Positions 8,684 to 16,623 are shown, counted from the stretch's first letter. The stretch is 42,624 nucleotides of DNA from an uncultured Candidatus Poseidoniales archaeon (GCA_905181715.1 CAJIYT010000004.1:139185-181808), one strand, 5' to 3'. The notes: generated by a model not told the origin, from the sequence alone. Numbers and translations are program-made.

Positions 8684-9061
8684 ATGAACCCCATGGTAAG
8701 CTCCCTACTTGAATTCAACAATGCTTTTGATATTCCAAAATTAGATGACCCTGGGCTTGGAACCAATGAATTAATTGAATTGAGGATTAAATTACTAGTC
8801 GAAGAGGTCCAAGAATATGCAGAAGCTGCCCGTGCTGGAGATATGGTAGAGATTCTCGATGCGCTAGCTGACATTGGCTATATTCTCGCTGGAACCATCA
8901 TCAACCACGGAATGCAGCATATCTATGATGAATCGTTTGCCGAAGTTCACCGCTCAAACATGGCCAAGTTAGTCGATGGTAAAGTGATTCGACGAGAGGA
9001 TGGTAAAGTATTGAAACCGCAAGATTGGCAACCTCCAAACCTTGCACAGTTCCTCCAGTGA
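8684..9061 (+). CDS. MazG-like / phosphoribosyl-ATP pyrophosphohydrolase-superfamily NTP pyrophosphatase
   Basis: A small all-helical protein of 125 residues. It carries the E-E-x2-E motif (LLVEEVQEYAEAARAGD) followed about 20 residues later by EILDALADIGYILAG, the E-x3-D metal-binding arrangement of the all-alpha NTP pyrophosphatase superfamily (MazG, HisE, dUTPase-like). These enzymes hydrolyse nucleoside triphosphates to monophosphate and pyrophosphate, often house-cleaning modified nucleotides. The C-terminal part (FAEVHRSNMAKLVDGKVIRR, then KPQDWQPPNL) is a tail seen in phage and integron-cassette relatives. It lies 22 bp after ubiA and 30 bp before the SDR gene, on the same strand. Substrate unknown. 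Confidence 0.8.
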   Translation: MNPMVSSLLEFNNAFDIPKLDDPGLGTNELIELRIKLLVEEVQEYAEAARAGDMVEILDALADIGYILAGTIINHGMQHIYDESFAEVHRSNMAKLVDGKVIRREDGKVLKPQDWQPPNLAQFLQ

Positions 9062-9091
9062 TTTCATCACCGATTGCCGCGAGCACTGCGC

Positions 9092-9817
9092 GTGGGGGTA
9101 GCATTGATCACTGGCGGAGGTCGGGGAATTGGTGCTGCGATTAGCAAAAAGATGGCTGCTGATGGCTATGATGTGATCCTCACATACAATACATCCAGCA
9201 TACCTGCGGAATTAATCGTCGACCAAATCAGAAAAACCAATGTCGATGCGGTCGCTGTGAACTGTGACTGCGGTGATACTCGTGAAATCTCATTATTGGC
9301 AACTCATCCTTGGATTGCAAAGGGAATCGATGTTTTAGTGTTGAATCATGGCCTATATGAGAGAATATCCGCTACTGATTTGCATTTAGATAAATTGCAA
9401 AGGACAATGTCTGTTAATTTCGAGGGTTCTTTTTCGGTCTGGAAAGCATTGCAACCATTTCTTGCCGACAATGCAAGAATAATCGTCATCGGCAGTCAAT
9501 TAGGCACCCGAGGTAGCCCTCATGGTGCCGACTATGCTGCTTCCAAAGCAGCACTCGCCATCTGGGCCAAATCACTTGCTCAAGTAGTGGGTCCCAATGG
9601 GCAAAGAGTGAATGTTATCGCCCCTGGGTTTGTAGACACCGCTATTCTAAGTGGAGATTCTGCCGAAAAGAGAGCAAGTCGAGAAGATGAAGTTCCACTG
9701 AAACGAATTGGTAAGCCGGAGGATATTGCCGATACCGCCAGTTTTCTTGCTAGCGAAGACTCTGCGTATGTCACAGGTGCTGTTATTCACGTAAACGGTG
9801 GACTTTACCTACCCTGA
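9092..9817 (+). CDS. Short-chain dehydrogenase/reductase (SDR)
   Basis: A classical SDR of about 241 residues: nucleotide-binding TGGGRGIG near the N-terminus, LNHG in place of the NNAG motif, a serine in IGSQLGTRG, the catalytic YAASK, and INVIAPG-like NVIAPGFVDT. The C-terminus YVTGAVIHVNGGLYLP is typical of FabG-like enzymes. It probably uses NAD(P)H to reduce a keto group; the substrate is not predictable. A GTG at 9092 gives the usual family beginning (M-G-V-A-L-I-T-G); a TTG at 9074 would add six residues. The uvrB start is 9 bp downstream, so the genes look co-transcribed. It could belong to fatty acid, quinone or sugar metabolism. Confidence 0.85.
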   Translation: MGVALITGGGRGIGAAISKKMAADGYDVILTYNTSSIPAELIVDQIRKTNVDAVAVNCDCGDTREISLLATHPWIAKGIDVLVLNHGLYERISATDLHLDKLQRTMSVNFEGSFSVWKALQPFLADNARIIVIGSQLGTRGSPHGADYAASKAALAIWAKSLAQVVGPNGQRVNVIAPGFVDTAILSGDSAEKRASREDEVPLKRIGKPEDIADTASFLASEDSAYVTGAVIHVNGGLYLP

Positions 9818-9826
9818 GGGATTCAG

Positions 9827-12127
9827 ATGAGTGACCCTTTTGATCTTTCGAAAGCGCTTGAAGGAGCGGCTGTAGAAAGGTTGTCCCCCGATGTTGCTCG
9901 TTTTACGATACATAGTGACTACTCGCCCTCACCCGACCAAGATTCTGCAATTGAAGAATTGATTTCCCAATTGGAAAATGGACAAGAAAGATGTGTACTA
10001 TTGGGCATCACGGGCTCCGGTAAAACTTTCACCATGGCTAACTTGATTGAAAAATTGAATATTCCAACTCTAATAATGAGCCATAACAAGACCCTTGCGA
10101 GGCAACTATACCATGAAATGGCTGGGCTTTTCCCTGAAAACGCAGTTGAATATTTTGTTAGTCATTACGATTATTATCAACCCGAAGCGTACCTACCTAA
10201 ACGTGATCTCTATATCGACAAGGAATTGGCTATTAATGAACGTGTTGAGCAGGAGAGATTTGCTGCTGTAGCCTCTTTGGTCACCCGGCCAGATTGTATC
10301 GTTGTCTCTTCTGTTTCGTGTATTTATGGCCTAAATGCGCCTGAAACCTTCCTCCAACACCATTGCCGCATCCACACACTCCAGGAAATCGAACCACAAG
10401 AATTGGTCAAGGAATTAATTTCTCTACGCTATCGTAGAACAACTAGTGACTTGATCAGAGGAGATATACGGCTTCGAGGCGAGATACTAGATATCTGGAT
10501 GCCAAGCCGAGATGATCCCCTGCGAATTAAGTTTGGATTTGATGGAGTGAAGAGCATACATGTTTGCGACCCGGTTACTTGGGAAACCCTAGATGTACTC
10601 GAGGAAGCATGGATACACCCGAAAGAATTCTTCATGACAAGCCCTGAACGCCATGAACAGGCATTACAAGACATCGAGGATGAGCTAGATGGTCAAATCG
10701 CTCAATTGAAGTCAGAGGGTAAAGAATTGGAGGCTCATCGTTTAGAACAAAAAACTCGCTATGACCTGGAAATGCTTAGAGAAGTGGGACATTGCACGGC
10801 TGTGGAGAATTACTCAATGCATTTCGATGGAAGAAAGAATGGAGAGAGACCATACTGCCTACTCGACTTCTTTGCTGCTAGCGCAAAGCAATTCCACGGT
10901 AATCCCGAGAAATATTTGGTTATAATGGATGAGTCGCATGTAACTTTACCACAGGTAGGAGGGATGTATCCAGGTGATAAAAGCCGAAAGGATAACCTGA
11001 TTACCCACGGTTTTAGACTCCCATCTGCGGCAGATAACCGACCACTATTAATCAAAGAATTTCAAGAACTAGTACCACGCTTACTCTACGTCTCTGCCAC
11101 ACCTGGTGAAAGGGAATTAAGGCACCTTTGCGAAGTGACTGAACAACCAATTCCAATAGGATTGCAACACCACAAGGGTGGGGGAGGGGTTAATGAGCCC
11201 GAATTGGCAAAGAAATCACCAGATGCTGAAAGTATGTACGATATGCTCTCTTCGATCGAAAACATCGCTCGGATGGAAATAAGACCGACTGGCCTTCTCG
11301 ACCCGTCTATCGACGTACGCCCAACTGAAGGGCAAATTGCTGATCTTTTATCAGAAATAAATTTGCGTATCAAAAGTGATGAAAGGACCCTTGTCACTGT
11401 TTTGACCATTAGGTTCGCCGAAGAAGTCGCTGAGTATCTAAATAAAATGGGAGTTAAAGCTCACTACTTGCACTCAGGCATCGATACAATTGAAAGGACT
11501 GAGATTATCAATGCCCTCAGAATTGGACATATCGACGTGATTGTTGGAATCAATTTGCTACGTGAGGGGTTGGATATCCCCGAAGTAGGTCTAGTGGCAA
11601 TTTTTGATGCTGACAAAGAAGGATTCCTGCGGAATGAACGAAGTCTATTGCAAACAATTGGCAGAGCGTCTCGTAATGAAAACGGTAGTGTAATTCTCTA
11701 TTCCAACAATATGGGAAGAGCAATGACTGCCGCTATTAGGCAAACGCTTGAACGCCGGAAAATGCAAGAGGCATACAATCTCGAACATGGCATTATCCCA
11801 AAAACCATACTAAAAGCCAAACCAAAAATGGGCGCTGACCCACTAGAAACCATAGCAGGGAGTGCTGGAGGGAAGAGATTAATCGCTGCTAGAGGAGGTA
11901 GAAAAGATGGCATCCTACCCTCTAATTTGTCAGTGGGTGCTGGAAAGTGGACCCATACTGAAAACGTGGTCTCCAATATCGGTCAACCAATTGAAGAATC
12001 AATTTTATCAATTGAAGAATTAGAAAAAGAAATGAAGCGAGCTGCTAAGGATTTAGACTTCGAAAGAGCAGCGATGTTCAGAGATCGTATCTTCCAAATG
12101 AACCTAGATAGACCAACGGGGGATTGA
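9827..12127 (+). CDS. uvrB: UvrABC excinuclease subunit B
   Basis: The damage-verifying helicase-like subunit of bacterial-type nucleotide excision repair, 766 residues against about 670 for the usual protein. Visible in order: Walker A GITGSGKTFT, the HNKTLARQL segment, YFVSHYDYYQPEAY beta-hairpin region, DESHVTLPQVGGMY (Walker B), YVSATPGE, RPTGLLDP, NLLREGLDIPEVGL, QTIGRASRN, and a C-terminal UVR domain that would contact UvrC (EKEMKRAAKDLDFERAA). Relative to E. coli UvrB there is an extra stretch of about 40 residues between SATPG and RPTGLLDP. UvrB in archaea is generally regarded as acquired from bacteria. uvrA and uvrC are not in the window. It is followed directly by the deoxyhypusine synthase gene. 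Confidence 0.97.
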   Translation: MSDPFDLSKALEGAAVERLSPDVARFTIHSDYSPSPDQDSAIEELISQLENGQERCVLLGITGSGKTFTMANLIEKLNIPTLIMSHNKTLARQLYHEMAGLFPENAVEYFVSHYDYYQPEAYLPKRDLYIDKELAINERVEQERFAAVASLVTRPDCIVVSSVSCIYGLNAPETFLQHHCRIHTLQEIEPQELVKELISLRYRRTTSDLIRGDIRLRGEILDIWMPSRDDPLRIKFGFDGVKSIHVCDPVTWETLDVLEEAWIHPKEFFMTSPERHEQALQDIEDELDGQIAQLKSEGKELEAHRLEQKTRYDLEMLREVGHCTAVENYSMHFDGRKNGERPYCLLDFFAASAKQFHGNPEKYLVIMDESHVTLPQVGGMYPGDKSRKDNLITHGFRLPSAADNRPLLIKEFQELVPRLLYVSATPGERELRHLCEVTEQPIPIGLQHHKGGGGVNEPELAKKSPDAESMYDMLSSIENIARMEIRPTGLLDPSIDVRPTEGQIADLLSEINLRIKSDERTLVTVLTIRFAEEVAEYLNKMGVKAHYLHSGIDTIERTEIINALRIGHIDVIVGINLLREGLDIPEVGLVAIFDADKEGFLRNERSLLQTIGRASRNENGSVILYSNNMGRAMTAAIRQTLERRKMQEAYNLEHGIIPKTILKAKPKMGADPLETIAGSAGGKRLIAARGGRKDGILPSNLSVGAGKWTHTENVVSNIGQPIEESILSIEELEKEMKRAAKDLDFERAAMFRDRIFQMNLDRPTGD

Positions 12128-12128
12128 T

Positions 12129-13157
12129 GTGGAAGGCACTTCTCGCCAGCACATGGCGATAGACCCCAAGGACTTTGACAAGCCTGTCGAAGACTATTCA
12201 TTCGATTCGACAATCACTACGCGCAATCTGATCGATCAGATGTCTAATGCAGGTGGGTTTACTGCAACAAAACTTGCATATGCACGTGATATACTCAGCG
12301 ATATGAAAATTCAAATCGATGATTTGAAGGCCGATCAATCTAAGATTTTGAATTGGCTTTCATTCCCTGCTTGCCTATTCGCCACTGGCACCCGCGGATT
12401 CTTTGTTGAAGCGATTAAGAGAAAGATGTTCAACGTTGTTTCGACCACCTGTGGAATGCTTGACCATGATATTGCACGCTCATATGATAATTATTATCAC
12501 GGAGCATTTGATCTGGATGATATCGAACTTGGGAAAGTCGAATTAATGCGCTTAGGTAACGTAATTGTGCCAAATTCCAGTTATGGAAAAATCATTGAGA
12601 AGATGGTTATGCCTGCCCTCGAACAAATCCGTAAGGATAGAATGGAGAGTAGTGGGAAAACCGGGGCTGATTTATGGCTTGGATTTGGCAGTTGTCATTT
12701 GATATGGGAATTGGGAGATAGAATTGGAAAAGAGGGCTCGATGTTATACTGGCTCGCAAAGCACCGCATCCCCTGCATCATTCCAGGCATTACCGATGGC
12801 AGCATTGGGGCTCAACTATTCATGTTCCGTCAAAAATATCGAGATTTCCATTTAGACACTCTAGCTGATGAACAAGTTCTCAGTGATTTGACCTGGGATG
12901 TCGAACATTCAAATGCCTTGATGATAGGAGGCGGAATCTCAAAGCATCACGTAATCTGGTGGAATCAATATCGAGGAGGATTGGATAGTGCTGTGTACAT
13001 CACCACTGCCCCAGAATATGATGGTTCACTCTCGGGAGCGAGATTGAAAGAAGCGATTTCATGGGGTAAAATGCGCCCCGAAGCACCACACATTTGTGTA
13101 GAAGGGGATGCAAGTGTATTGCTGCCATTACTAGGTGCTGATTTATTCCAGGATTGA
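12129..13157 (+). CDS. dys: Deoxyhypusine synthase
   Basis: This enzyme transfers the aminobutyl group of spermidine to a lysine of initiation factor aIF5A, using NAD; it is found in archaea and eukaryotes. The 342-residue protein shows FATGTRGFFVEAIKR, STTCGMLDHDIAR, GITDGSIGAQ, GGGISKHH and the TTAPEYDGSLSGARLKEA segment followed by SWGK, whose lysine corresponds to the catalytic residue. The GTG at 12129 is one base after the uvrB stop and is preceded by a GGGGGATT ribosome-binding site. An ATG at 12153 lacks one. No aIF5A gene is in the window. Tight spacing suggests co-transcription with uvrB, although the functions are unrelated. Confidence 0.95.
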   Translation: MEGTSRQHMAIDPKDFDKPVEDYSFDSTITTRNLIDQMSNAGGFTATKLAYARDILSDMKIQIDDLKADQSKILNWLSFPACLFATGTRGFFVEAIKRKMFNVVSTTCGMLDHDIARSYDNYYHGAFDLDDIELGKVELMRLGNVIVPNSSYGKIIEKMVMPALEQIRKDRMESSGKTGADLWLGFGSCHLIWELGDRIGKEGSMLYWLAKHRIPCIIPGITDGSIGAQLFMFRQKYRDFHLDTLADEQVLSDLTWDVEHSNALMIGGGISKHHVIWWNQYRGGLDSAVYITTAPEYDGSLSGARLKEAISWGKMRPEAPHICVEGDASVLLPLLGADLFQD

Positions 13158-13580
13158 TTATTCGTCGTCGAACACTTCGATTTCTACCGTCCTAGTGATG
13201 AATTCTGTAAACTTGGAGCGAAATCTCGTTGCTCGGACAATATGGTTGTCTACCCAGTGATAATTACCACCACGTGGCTTATTGTAAAGCACTCCGTGAT
13301 ATTTGAAACCCATTTCATCTAACCATTTCTCTGTAATCATAGCATGTTCAGACAATCGGCTGGTAAAGAAAGTAATCACATTCCCTTGTTCATGCCATGA
13401 ATTGATTATTTCAACCACATCATCAAAAACTTCCGCAGTTGCCATTCGCCAAGATTCCTCATTCGGGATATCCTCGCATATTGTGCCATCTATATCTATC
13501 ATGTAATTCTTGCAATCCTCTGGCAAGACTGGACTCATCGGCATTCCACGGTTATCGCATGCCCTTAACAAATCAACCAT
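13158..13580 (-). CDS. Small HAD-superfamily phosphatase
   Basis: A 140-residue HAD hydrolase with the nucleophile motif MIDIDGTICEDIPNEE (D-x-D-G-T), a second motif in ITFFTSRLSEH (threonine/serine), a lysine in LYNKPRGGNYHWVDNH, and a following aspartate. There is little or no cap domain, as in HAD proteins acting on capsule sugars, nucleotides or sugar phosphates. Start uncertain: ATG at 13580 is annotated, but 13544 (MPMSPVLPEDC) would also give a complete domain. It converges on the deoxyhypusine synthase gene with stops back to back and follows the 232-residue gene by 22 bp, so the two minus-strand genes form a small operon. Substrate unknown. Confidence 0.75.
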   Translation of the reverse strand: MVDLLRACDNRGMPMSPVLPEDCKNYMIDIDGTICEDIPNEESWRMATAEVFDDVVEIINSWHEQGNVITFFTSRLSEHAMITEKWLDEMGFKYHGVLYNKPRGGNYHWVDNHIVRATRFRSKFTEFITRTVEIEVFDDE

Positions 13581-13602
13581 GCACTCGGCGCGGCCACTAT
13601 CG

Positions 13603-14301
13603 TTAATCAGGTTGACGGCGCTCTATTATTCCAGCAATGAGTGCCATCAATGCAGTACGCAAAGGAGTCAATGGTCTCCATCCCTCACCATCAATATCAT
13701 TCAATAAGTTATGAATCCCATCCAATTTAGGCCTCGTAACGATTTCATCCCCTACCGGTATAGCTTCCATTCCCGAGATTGGTTTATGTGAAAGGGCCTG
13801 GGGTGTGAAATTGCCACTTTTACCCATTGCTGTACGTTGCCATAGGTTTGAGAATTCAGAAAAGGTATCGACCTCTTTCCAAGATCTCCTCCCACACAAT
13901 TCAATAGTATCACATGGTTTATTTGCCTGACAAATTCGTGCAATTGCTGATGCAGCATCTGCTTCGGCTAACCACCAATTGACATTATCTGAAAAAGATA
14001 ATTCCCCCTGGGCCCATGCAAGGAAAGGCTCTGCGGGCCATCTATTATCAGGCCGAGAAGGGATTAAATCACTGATTATCAAATCAACGCCGATGACAAT
14101 ATCCGCAACGCTGCCATCGAATGAAATTGAAAATGCACTCCCTGTGTTGAGCAATTTGGCTTCAGTGTGAGCCAGTAGAACCGAATTGATTTGCAGATGA
14201 TGAGAGTGATTATCACAGATAACCGAAATGTCAAGACTTAACAGCCGGGTGATCAATGATTCAGAAAGTGAGCAATACGCCCCCATTACCTGTACTGCCA
14301 T
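13603..14301 (-). CDS. Unknown protein, possibly a degenerate NAD-dependent sugar epimerase
   Basis: A soluble 232-residue protein that I do not firmly recognise. Its beginning, VQVMGAYCSLSESLITRLLS followed by SVICDNHSHH, follows the beta-alpha-beta rhythm of extended SDR epimerases (V-x-V-x-G-A-x-G-x-x-G, then V-x-D-N) but lacks most of the glycines that hold NAD. No YxxxK is visible. Its end, GWRPLTPLRTALMALI, resembles the P-L-x-x-G-L end of UDP-glucose epimerases. It may be a decayed or non-catalytic epimerase-like protein. Codon use and length look like a real gene, and it is paired with the HAD phosphatase. Start ATG 14301 has AGGGG about ten bases upstream. Confidence 0.5.
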   Translation of the reverse strand: MAVQVMGAYCSLSESLITRLLSLDISVICDNHSHHLQINSVLLAHTEAKLLNTGSAFSISFDGSVADIVIGVDLIISDLIPSRPDNRWPAEPFLAWAQGELSFSDNVNWWLAEADAASAIARICQANKPCDTIELCGRRSWKEVDTFSEFSNLWQRTAMGKSGNFTPQALSHKPISGMEAIPVGDEIVTRPKLDGIHNLLNDIDGEGWRPLTPLRTALMALIAGIIERRQPD

Positions 14302-14697
14302 TTTGGTCGACCCCTGATAAGATATCCAATCTGGCTGTATTCTTGACAGTATCCCTCGTACTTTCGCGCTTTTTCAATTGGAAAATAGTATTTTCAATTA
14401 GAATATTTAATTAATTGAAATTAAGTATCACTCCAATTAGATATACGATTAATAATGACATTATAATGGCTTTCTTATATTTACCACGTATTGAATAAGC
14501 GAATAATTATCAGACTTAGACTAATTGAATATCTGATTAATGCTCGGATTAAAAAATGAAAATATTTCATGATTTCAATTAGGGATAAATAGCATTATAC
14601 GACAAGTCTAATTGGAAATCGATTCATTTTATGCAAATAGTATAAAGAGCCCCAAGCACACCACAAGAATAATCCGCCAAGGATTGGAGATGGGAAA
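14302..14697. promoter_or_regulatory. 396-bp AT-rich divergent intergenic region with repeated CAATTRG motifs
   Basis: This is the longest non-coding stretch of the window and is clearly richer in A+T than its surroundings. It contains at least six copies of a CAATTRG-type motif on both strands, near 14375, 14395, 14433, 14521, 14575 and 14608, usually flanked by T or A runs. One copy, TTTTCAATTGGAAAA (14371-14385), is itself nearly palindromic. TATAAAG at 14641 and TTTATG at 14628 are candidate TATA boxes for the PRC-barrel gene at 14698. I see no open reading frame or RNA gene. Roles could be a multi-site operator, a nucleoid-protein binding region or a replication-related element; none is shown. 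Confidence 0.5.
14641..14647 (+). promoter_or_regulatory. Candidate TATA box for the PRC-barrel gene
   Basis: TATAAAG stands about 57 bases before the start at 14698, with TTTATG 13 bases further upstream as an alternative. Either would give a leader of roughly 30-45 bases including the GGAGATGGGAAA ribosome-binding region. Confidence 0.35.
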
Positions 14698-15297
14698 ATG
14701 GGAAACAGCAAATATGACATCCAGGAGTTAATCCAAAGAGATGTTTACGTAAAAGACAAGAAAGTTGGAGTGATAGTTGGTGAGAGGCACCACCCGAATG
14801 AATCAAGGGTACAATCCTTACGAATTATGGTCGAACCGGAGATTGCAGAAGAATTTATGAGAAAGCCAGCAGAGATCGCACCGCTTTCGAAGGATTTAGT
14901 TCACAGCATCAGAACAGATGGCGCAGTTAAATTGAGCAAATCTATGCGAGAACTTCAGCGCCGCTGGAGAAATACCGTTAGAATCGATGAAAAATTGTAC
15001 GCTCCTGACGAAATGCTGGACAGAGCGGTCCTCGATAATTCAGGTCTTGAGATCGGAATCATCACAGGTTTACTCAAAGTAAAAAGAACCTTTAGAGCAG
15101 TCCAGGTCAAGACAAGATTCAGCATCCAAAGTCAATACGGCGTCGAGAAGATGATTAATGTACCAATCACGGCATTCTCCAAAACCCGTGAGAGATTAGA
15201 TGAAGTTGTCCTCAACCGTAACTTCGACAGAGTCCAAACACTACCCTCGTACATTCAAGCTAATTCTGAAGATTCGCCCTTTGGCGAAGAAGAGTGA
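14698..15297 (+). CDS. PRC-barrel domain protein (probably two barrels)
   Basis: A cytoplasmic protein of 199 residues. Two stretches have the strand pattern of PRC-barrel domains: residues about 10-75 (RDVYVKDKKVGVIVGERH, then IAPLSKDLVHSI and GAVKLS) and about 105-175 (LDRAVLDNSGLEIGIITGLL, then VPITAFS). They are joined by a basic helix (SMRELQRRWRNTVR). PRC-barrels serve as protein-interaction modules. Archaeal members include RNA-related proteins and, in some lineages, cell division partners such as CdvA and the haloarchaeal CdpB proteins. No catalytic residues are visible. It stands alone, behind the unusual AT-rich region, and ends 47 bp before tRNA-Ile. The domain call is moderate, the role unknown. 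Confidence 0.65.
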   Translation: MGNSKYDIQELIQRDVYVKDKKVGVIVGERHHPNESRVQSLRIMVEPEIAEEFMRKPAEIAPLSKDLVHSIRTDGAVKLSKSMRELQRRWRNTVRIDEKLYAPDEMLDRAVLDNSGLEIGIITGLLKVKRTFRAVQVKTRFSIQSQYGVEKMINVPITAFSKTRERLDEVVLNRNFDRVQTLPSYIQANSEDSPFGEEE

Positions 15298-15307
15298 CTC
15301 ACCGTCG

Positions 15308-15316
15308 CATTTATGA
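15308..15316 (+). promoter_or_regulatory. TATA-like box for tRNA-Ile
   Basis: CATTTATGA lies about 30 bases before the 5' end of the tRNA, the expected distance for an archaeal TATA box and a transcript starting a few bases before the mature end. It resembles the element upstream of the FKBP gene. Confidence 0.45.
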
Positions 15317-15344
15317 CGAGGCGGCAGGTCGCCGGCTCACCCTT

Positions 15345-15418
15345 GCGCGGGTAGCTTAGTTGGCTGGAGCACCCGGCTGATAACCGGGAGGTCGCAGGTT
15401 CAAGTCCTGCCTCGCGCA
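15345..15418 (+). tRNA. tRNA-Ile (anticodon GAT)
   Basis: A complete cloverleaf. Acceptor stem GCGCGGG pairs with CTCGCGC (one G-T) and is followed by discriminator A. The anticodon stem is CCCGG/CCGGG around the loop CTGATAA, giving anticodon GAT. The T arm is GCAGG-TTCAAGT-CCTGC. There is no intron and CCA is not encoded, so the tail must be added after transcription. A T-rich run (ATTTTTT, 15481-15487) downstream could end transcription. It reads isoleucine AUC and AUU. Confidence 0.96.
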
Positions 15419-15608
15419 CTTTGCCGAACGACTGAAGGCCTATTGCAAGGCTAAGTTGTAAGAGGTTCTGTTCTGACTTCATTTTTTATCGAATAACTTT
15501 CCTCTACTTGTAGTCAATAATAACAACCTCCGACTTTAACAAATCCAAATAATACAATATTGATTCGCGACACAAGAACAATGTATCAAACGCCCGAGCA
15601 GCGAATCA
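15419..15608 (+). promoter_or_regulatory. Intergenic region between tRNA-Ile and PRPP synthetase
   Basis: The first part holds a six-T run (15482-15487) that may act as an archaeal T-tract terminator for the tRNA. The last 65 bases include an AT-rich stretch (AATAATACAATATTG, about 15547-15561) that could be the TATA region of the prs gene, 50-60 bases before its ATG. I see no open reading frame or other structure. Confidence 0.35.
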
Positions 15609-16550
15609 ATGGTAGTGGTCTCTGGTAGTAACTCACGGGAGTTAGCACAAGAGTTGGCCGCACAATTGAATTGGGACTTACACGATTTGGAAGCCCGAAG
15701 GTTTCCTGATTCGGAAGGGTATTTTCGGATCCCCGAAGAAGCTATCGAAGGCGTACGTAAGGAGCCGGTAGTGTTGGTTTCAAGCACTTTTCCCGATTCC
15801 GGTATTGTCGAAACCATGCTTTTACTCGAAGCCATTAATGATGTCAGGAATGGTAATCTCGAGAATATTCGCCAACAGACTCCTCAGCGACTTGATCCAG
15901 TCGGGCCCGGTATCATCTTGGCCGTCCCTTACTTTGGCTATTCAAGACAAGATAAGCGCTTCAAGCCTGGTGAAGCGATTAGTGCACAGGCGATTGCCCG
16001 CTTACTTGCCAGTCGGTGCGATGGCTTGGTTGTACTTGATTTGCATGCACCAGAAGCACTTCATGATTTGACAATCCCAGTATCTTTCGCTTCAGCAATG
16101 CCGGAAATGGCTACACACCTCACGCTCAATGTCAAGCCAGACTTCATACTATCACCTGACAAAGGGGCTATCGAAAGAGCTTCTGCCGTCGCTAAGGAAA
16201 TGGGGTGTGAATTTTCATATCTCGAGAAAACTAGAATCGACGCTCATACTATTGTTCACAAAGCCAAGGATTTGAATGTAGATGGGAAAATTGTCGCCAT
16301 AGTGGATGACATGATTGCCACCGGCGGCACTATCTGTAGATCTTCGGAAGCACTTAGGGAACAGGGGGCGATTGAAGTTCATGCTGCCTGCACACATGGT
16401 CTTTTCACCGGCGGTGCTATTTCTCGCTTAATGCGCTACGTAGACGGCGTTCATGCAACATCTTCACTCCCCAACCCCCGTTCTGTAATCTCTGGAGGGC
16501 CGGCTTTAGCCCGAGGAGTTAAGGAAATACTTCCTCGTTTGTCCAACTAA
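15609..16550 (+). CDS. prs: Ribose-phosphate pyrophosphokinase (PRPP synthetase)
   Basis: It makes 5-phosphoribosyl 1-diphosphate from ribose 5-phosphate and ATP for nucleotide, histidine and tryptophan synthesis. The 313-residue protein has the family N-terminus (VVVSGSNSRELAQELA, RRFPDSEGYFRIPE), the flexible loop YFGYSRQDKRFKPGEAIS, DLHAPEALHDL in the place of DLHA-x-Q, and the PRPP-binding signature VDDMIATGGTICR. A segment of about 15 residues before GIILAVPYFGY is longer than in bacterial Prs. The substitution of the usual Q-I-x-G-F-F stretch after DLHA is shared with many archaeal enzymes. Start ATG 15609. It is followed 73 bp later by the L7Ae cluster, which has its own promoter. Confidence 0.95.
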   Translation: MVVVSGSNSRELAQELAAQLNWDLHDLEARRFPDSEGYFRIPEEAIEGVRKEPVVLVSSTFPDSGIVETMLLLEAINDVRNGNLENIRQQTPQRLDPVGPGIILAVPYFGYSRQDKRFKPGEAISAQAIARLLASRCDGLVVLDLHAPEALHDLTIPVSFASAMPEMATHLTLNVKPDFILSPDKGAIERASAVAKEMGCEFSYLEKTRIDAHTIVHKAKDLNVDGKIVAIVDDMIATGGTICRSSEALREQGAIEVHAACTHGLFTGGAISRLMRYVDGVHATSSLPNPRSVISGGPALARGVKEILPRLSN

Positions 16551-16561
16551 GAGGATGCGCT

Positions 16562-16572
16562 GGGTTTATACT
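16562..16572 (+). promoter_or_regulatory. Promoter of the L7Ae-S28e-L24e-Ndk-IF2 cluster
   Basis: GGGTTTATACT contains a good archaeal TATA box (TTTATA at 16565-16570) 54 bases before the L7Ae start. A transcript start near 16593 is expected. A 6-4-6 dyad (16577-16592) lies between the box and that start. Confidence 0.5.
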
Positions 16573-16576
16573 CGCG

Positions 16577-16592
16577 TCGCTGTCCGCAGCGA
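16577..16592. repeat. Inverted repeat TCGCTG-TCCG-CAGCGA before L7Ae
   Basis: A perfect 6-bp dyad with a 4-base spacer sits at the expected transcription start of the ribosomal cluster. It could be an operator overlapping the initiation site or a leader hairpin. L7Ae in archaea can repress its own mRNA through a kink-turn, but no k-turn consensus (tandem GA pairs beside a three-base bulge) was recognised here. Confidence 0.35.
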
Positions 16593-16623
16593 TTGCTAAC
16601 ACGAGAGCATGGAGTGAAGTTCA

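Noticed and set aside
14302..14697. Replication origin at the AT-rich gap
   Set aside because: No orc1/cdc6 gene or recognisable origin recognition boxes are nearby, and a skew computation cannot be done by eye. Kept only as an unexplained regulatory region.
15255..15482. Minus-strand open frame of 75 codons across tRNA-Ile
   Set aside because: It reads through the antisense of the tRNA and yields the familiar tRNA-derived artefact sequence (REAGLEPATSRLS). No ribosome-binding site and no independent support.
16551..16623. Kink-turn in the L7Ae leader for autoregulation
   Set aside because: The 6-4-6 dyad lacks the tandem G-A pairs and three-base bulge of a k-turn, so it is listed only as an inverted repeat.
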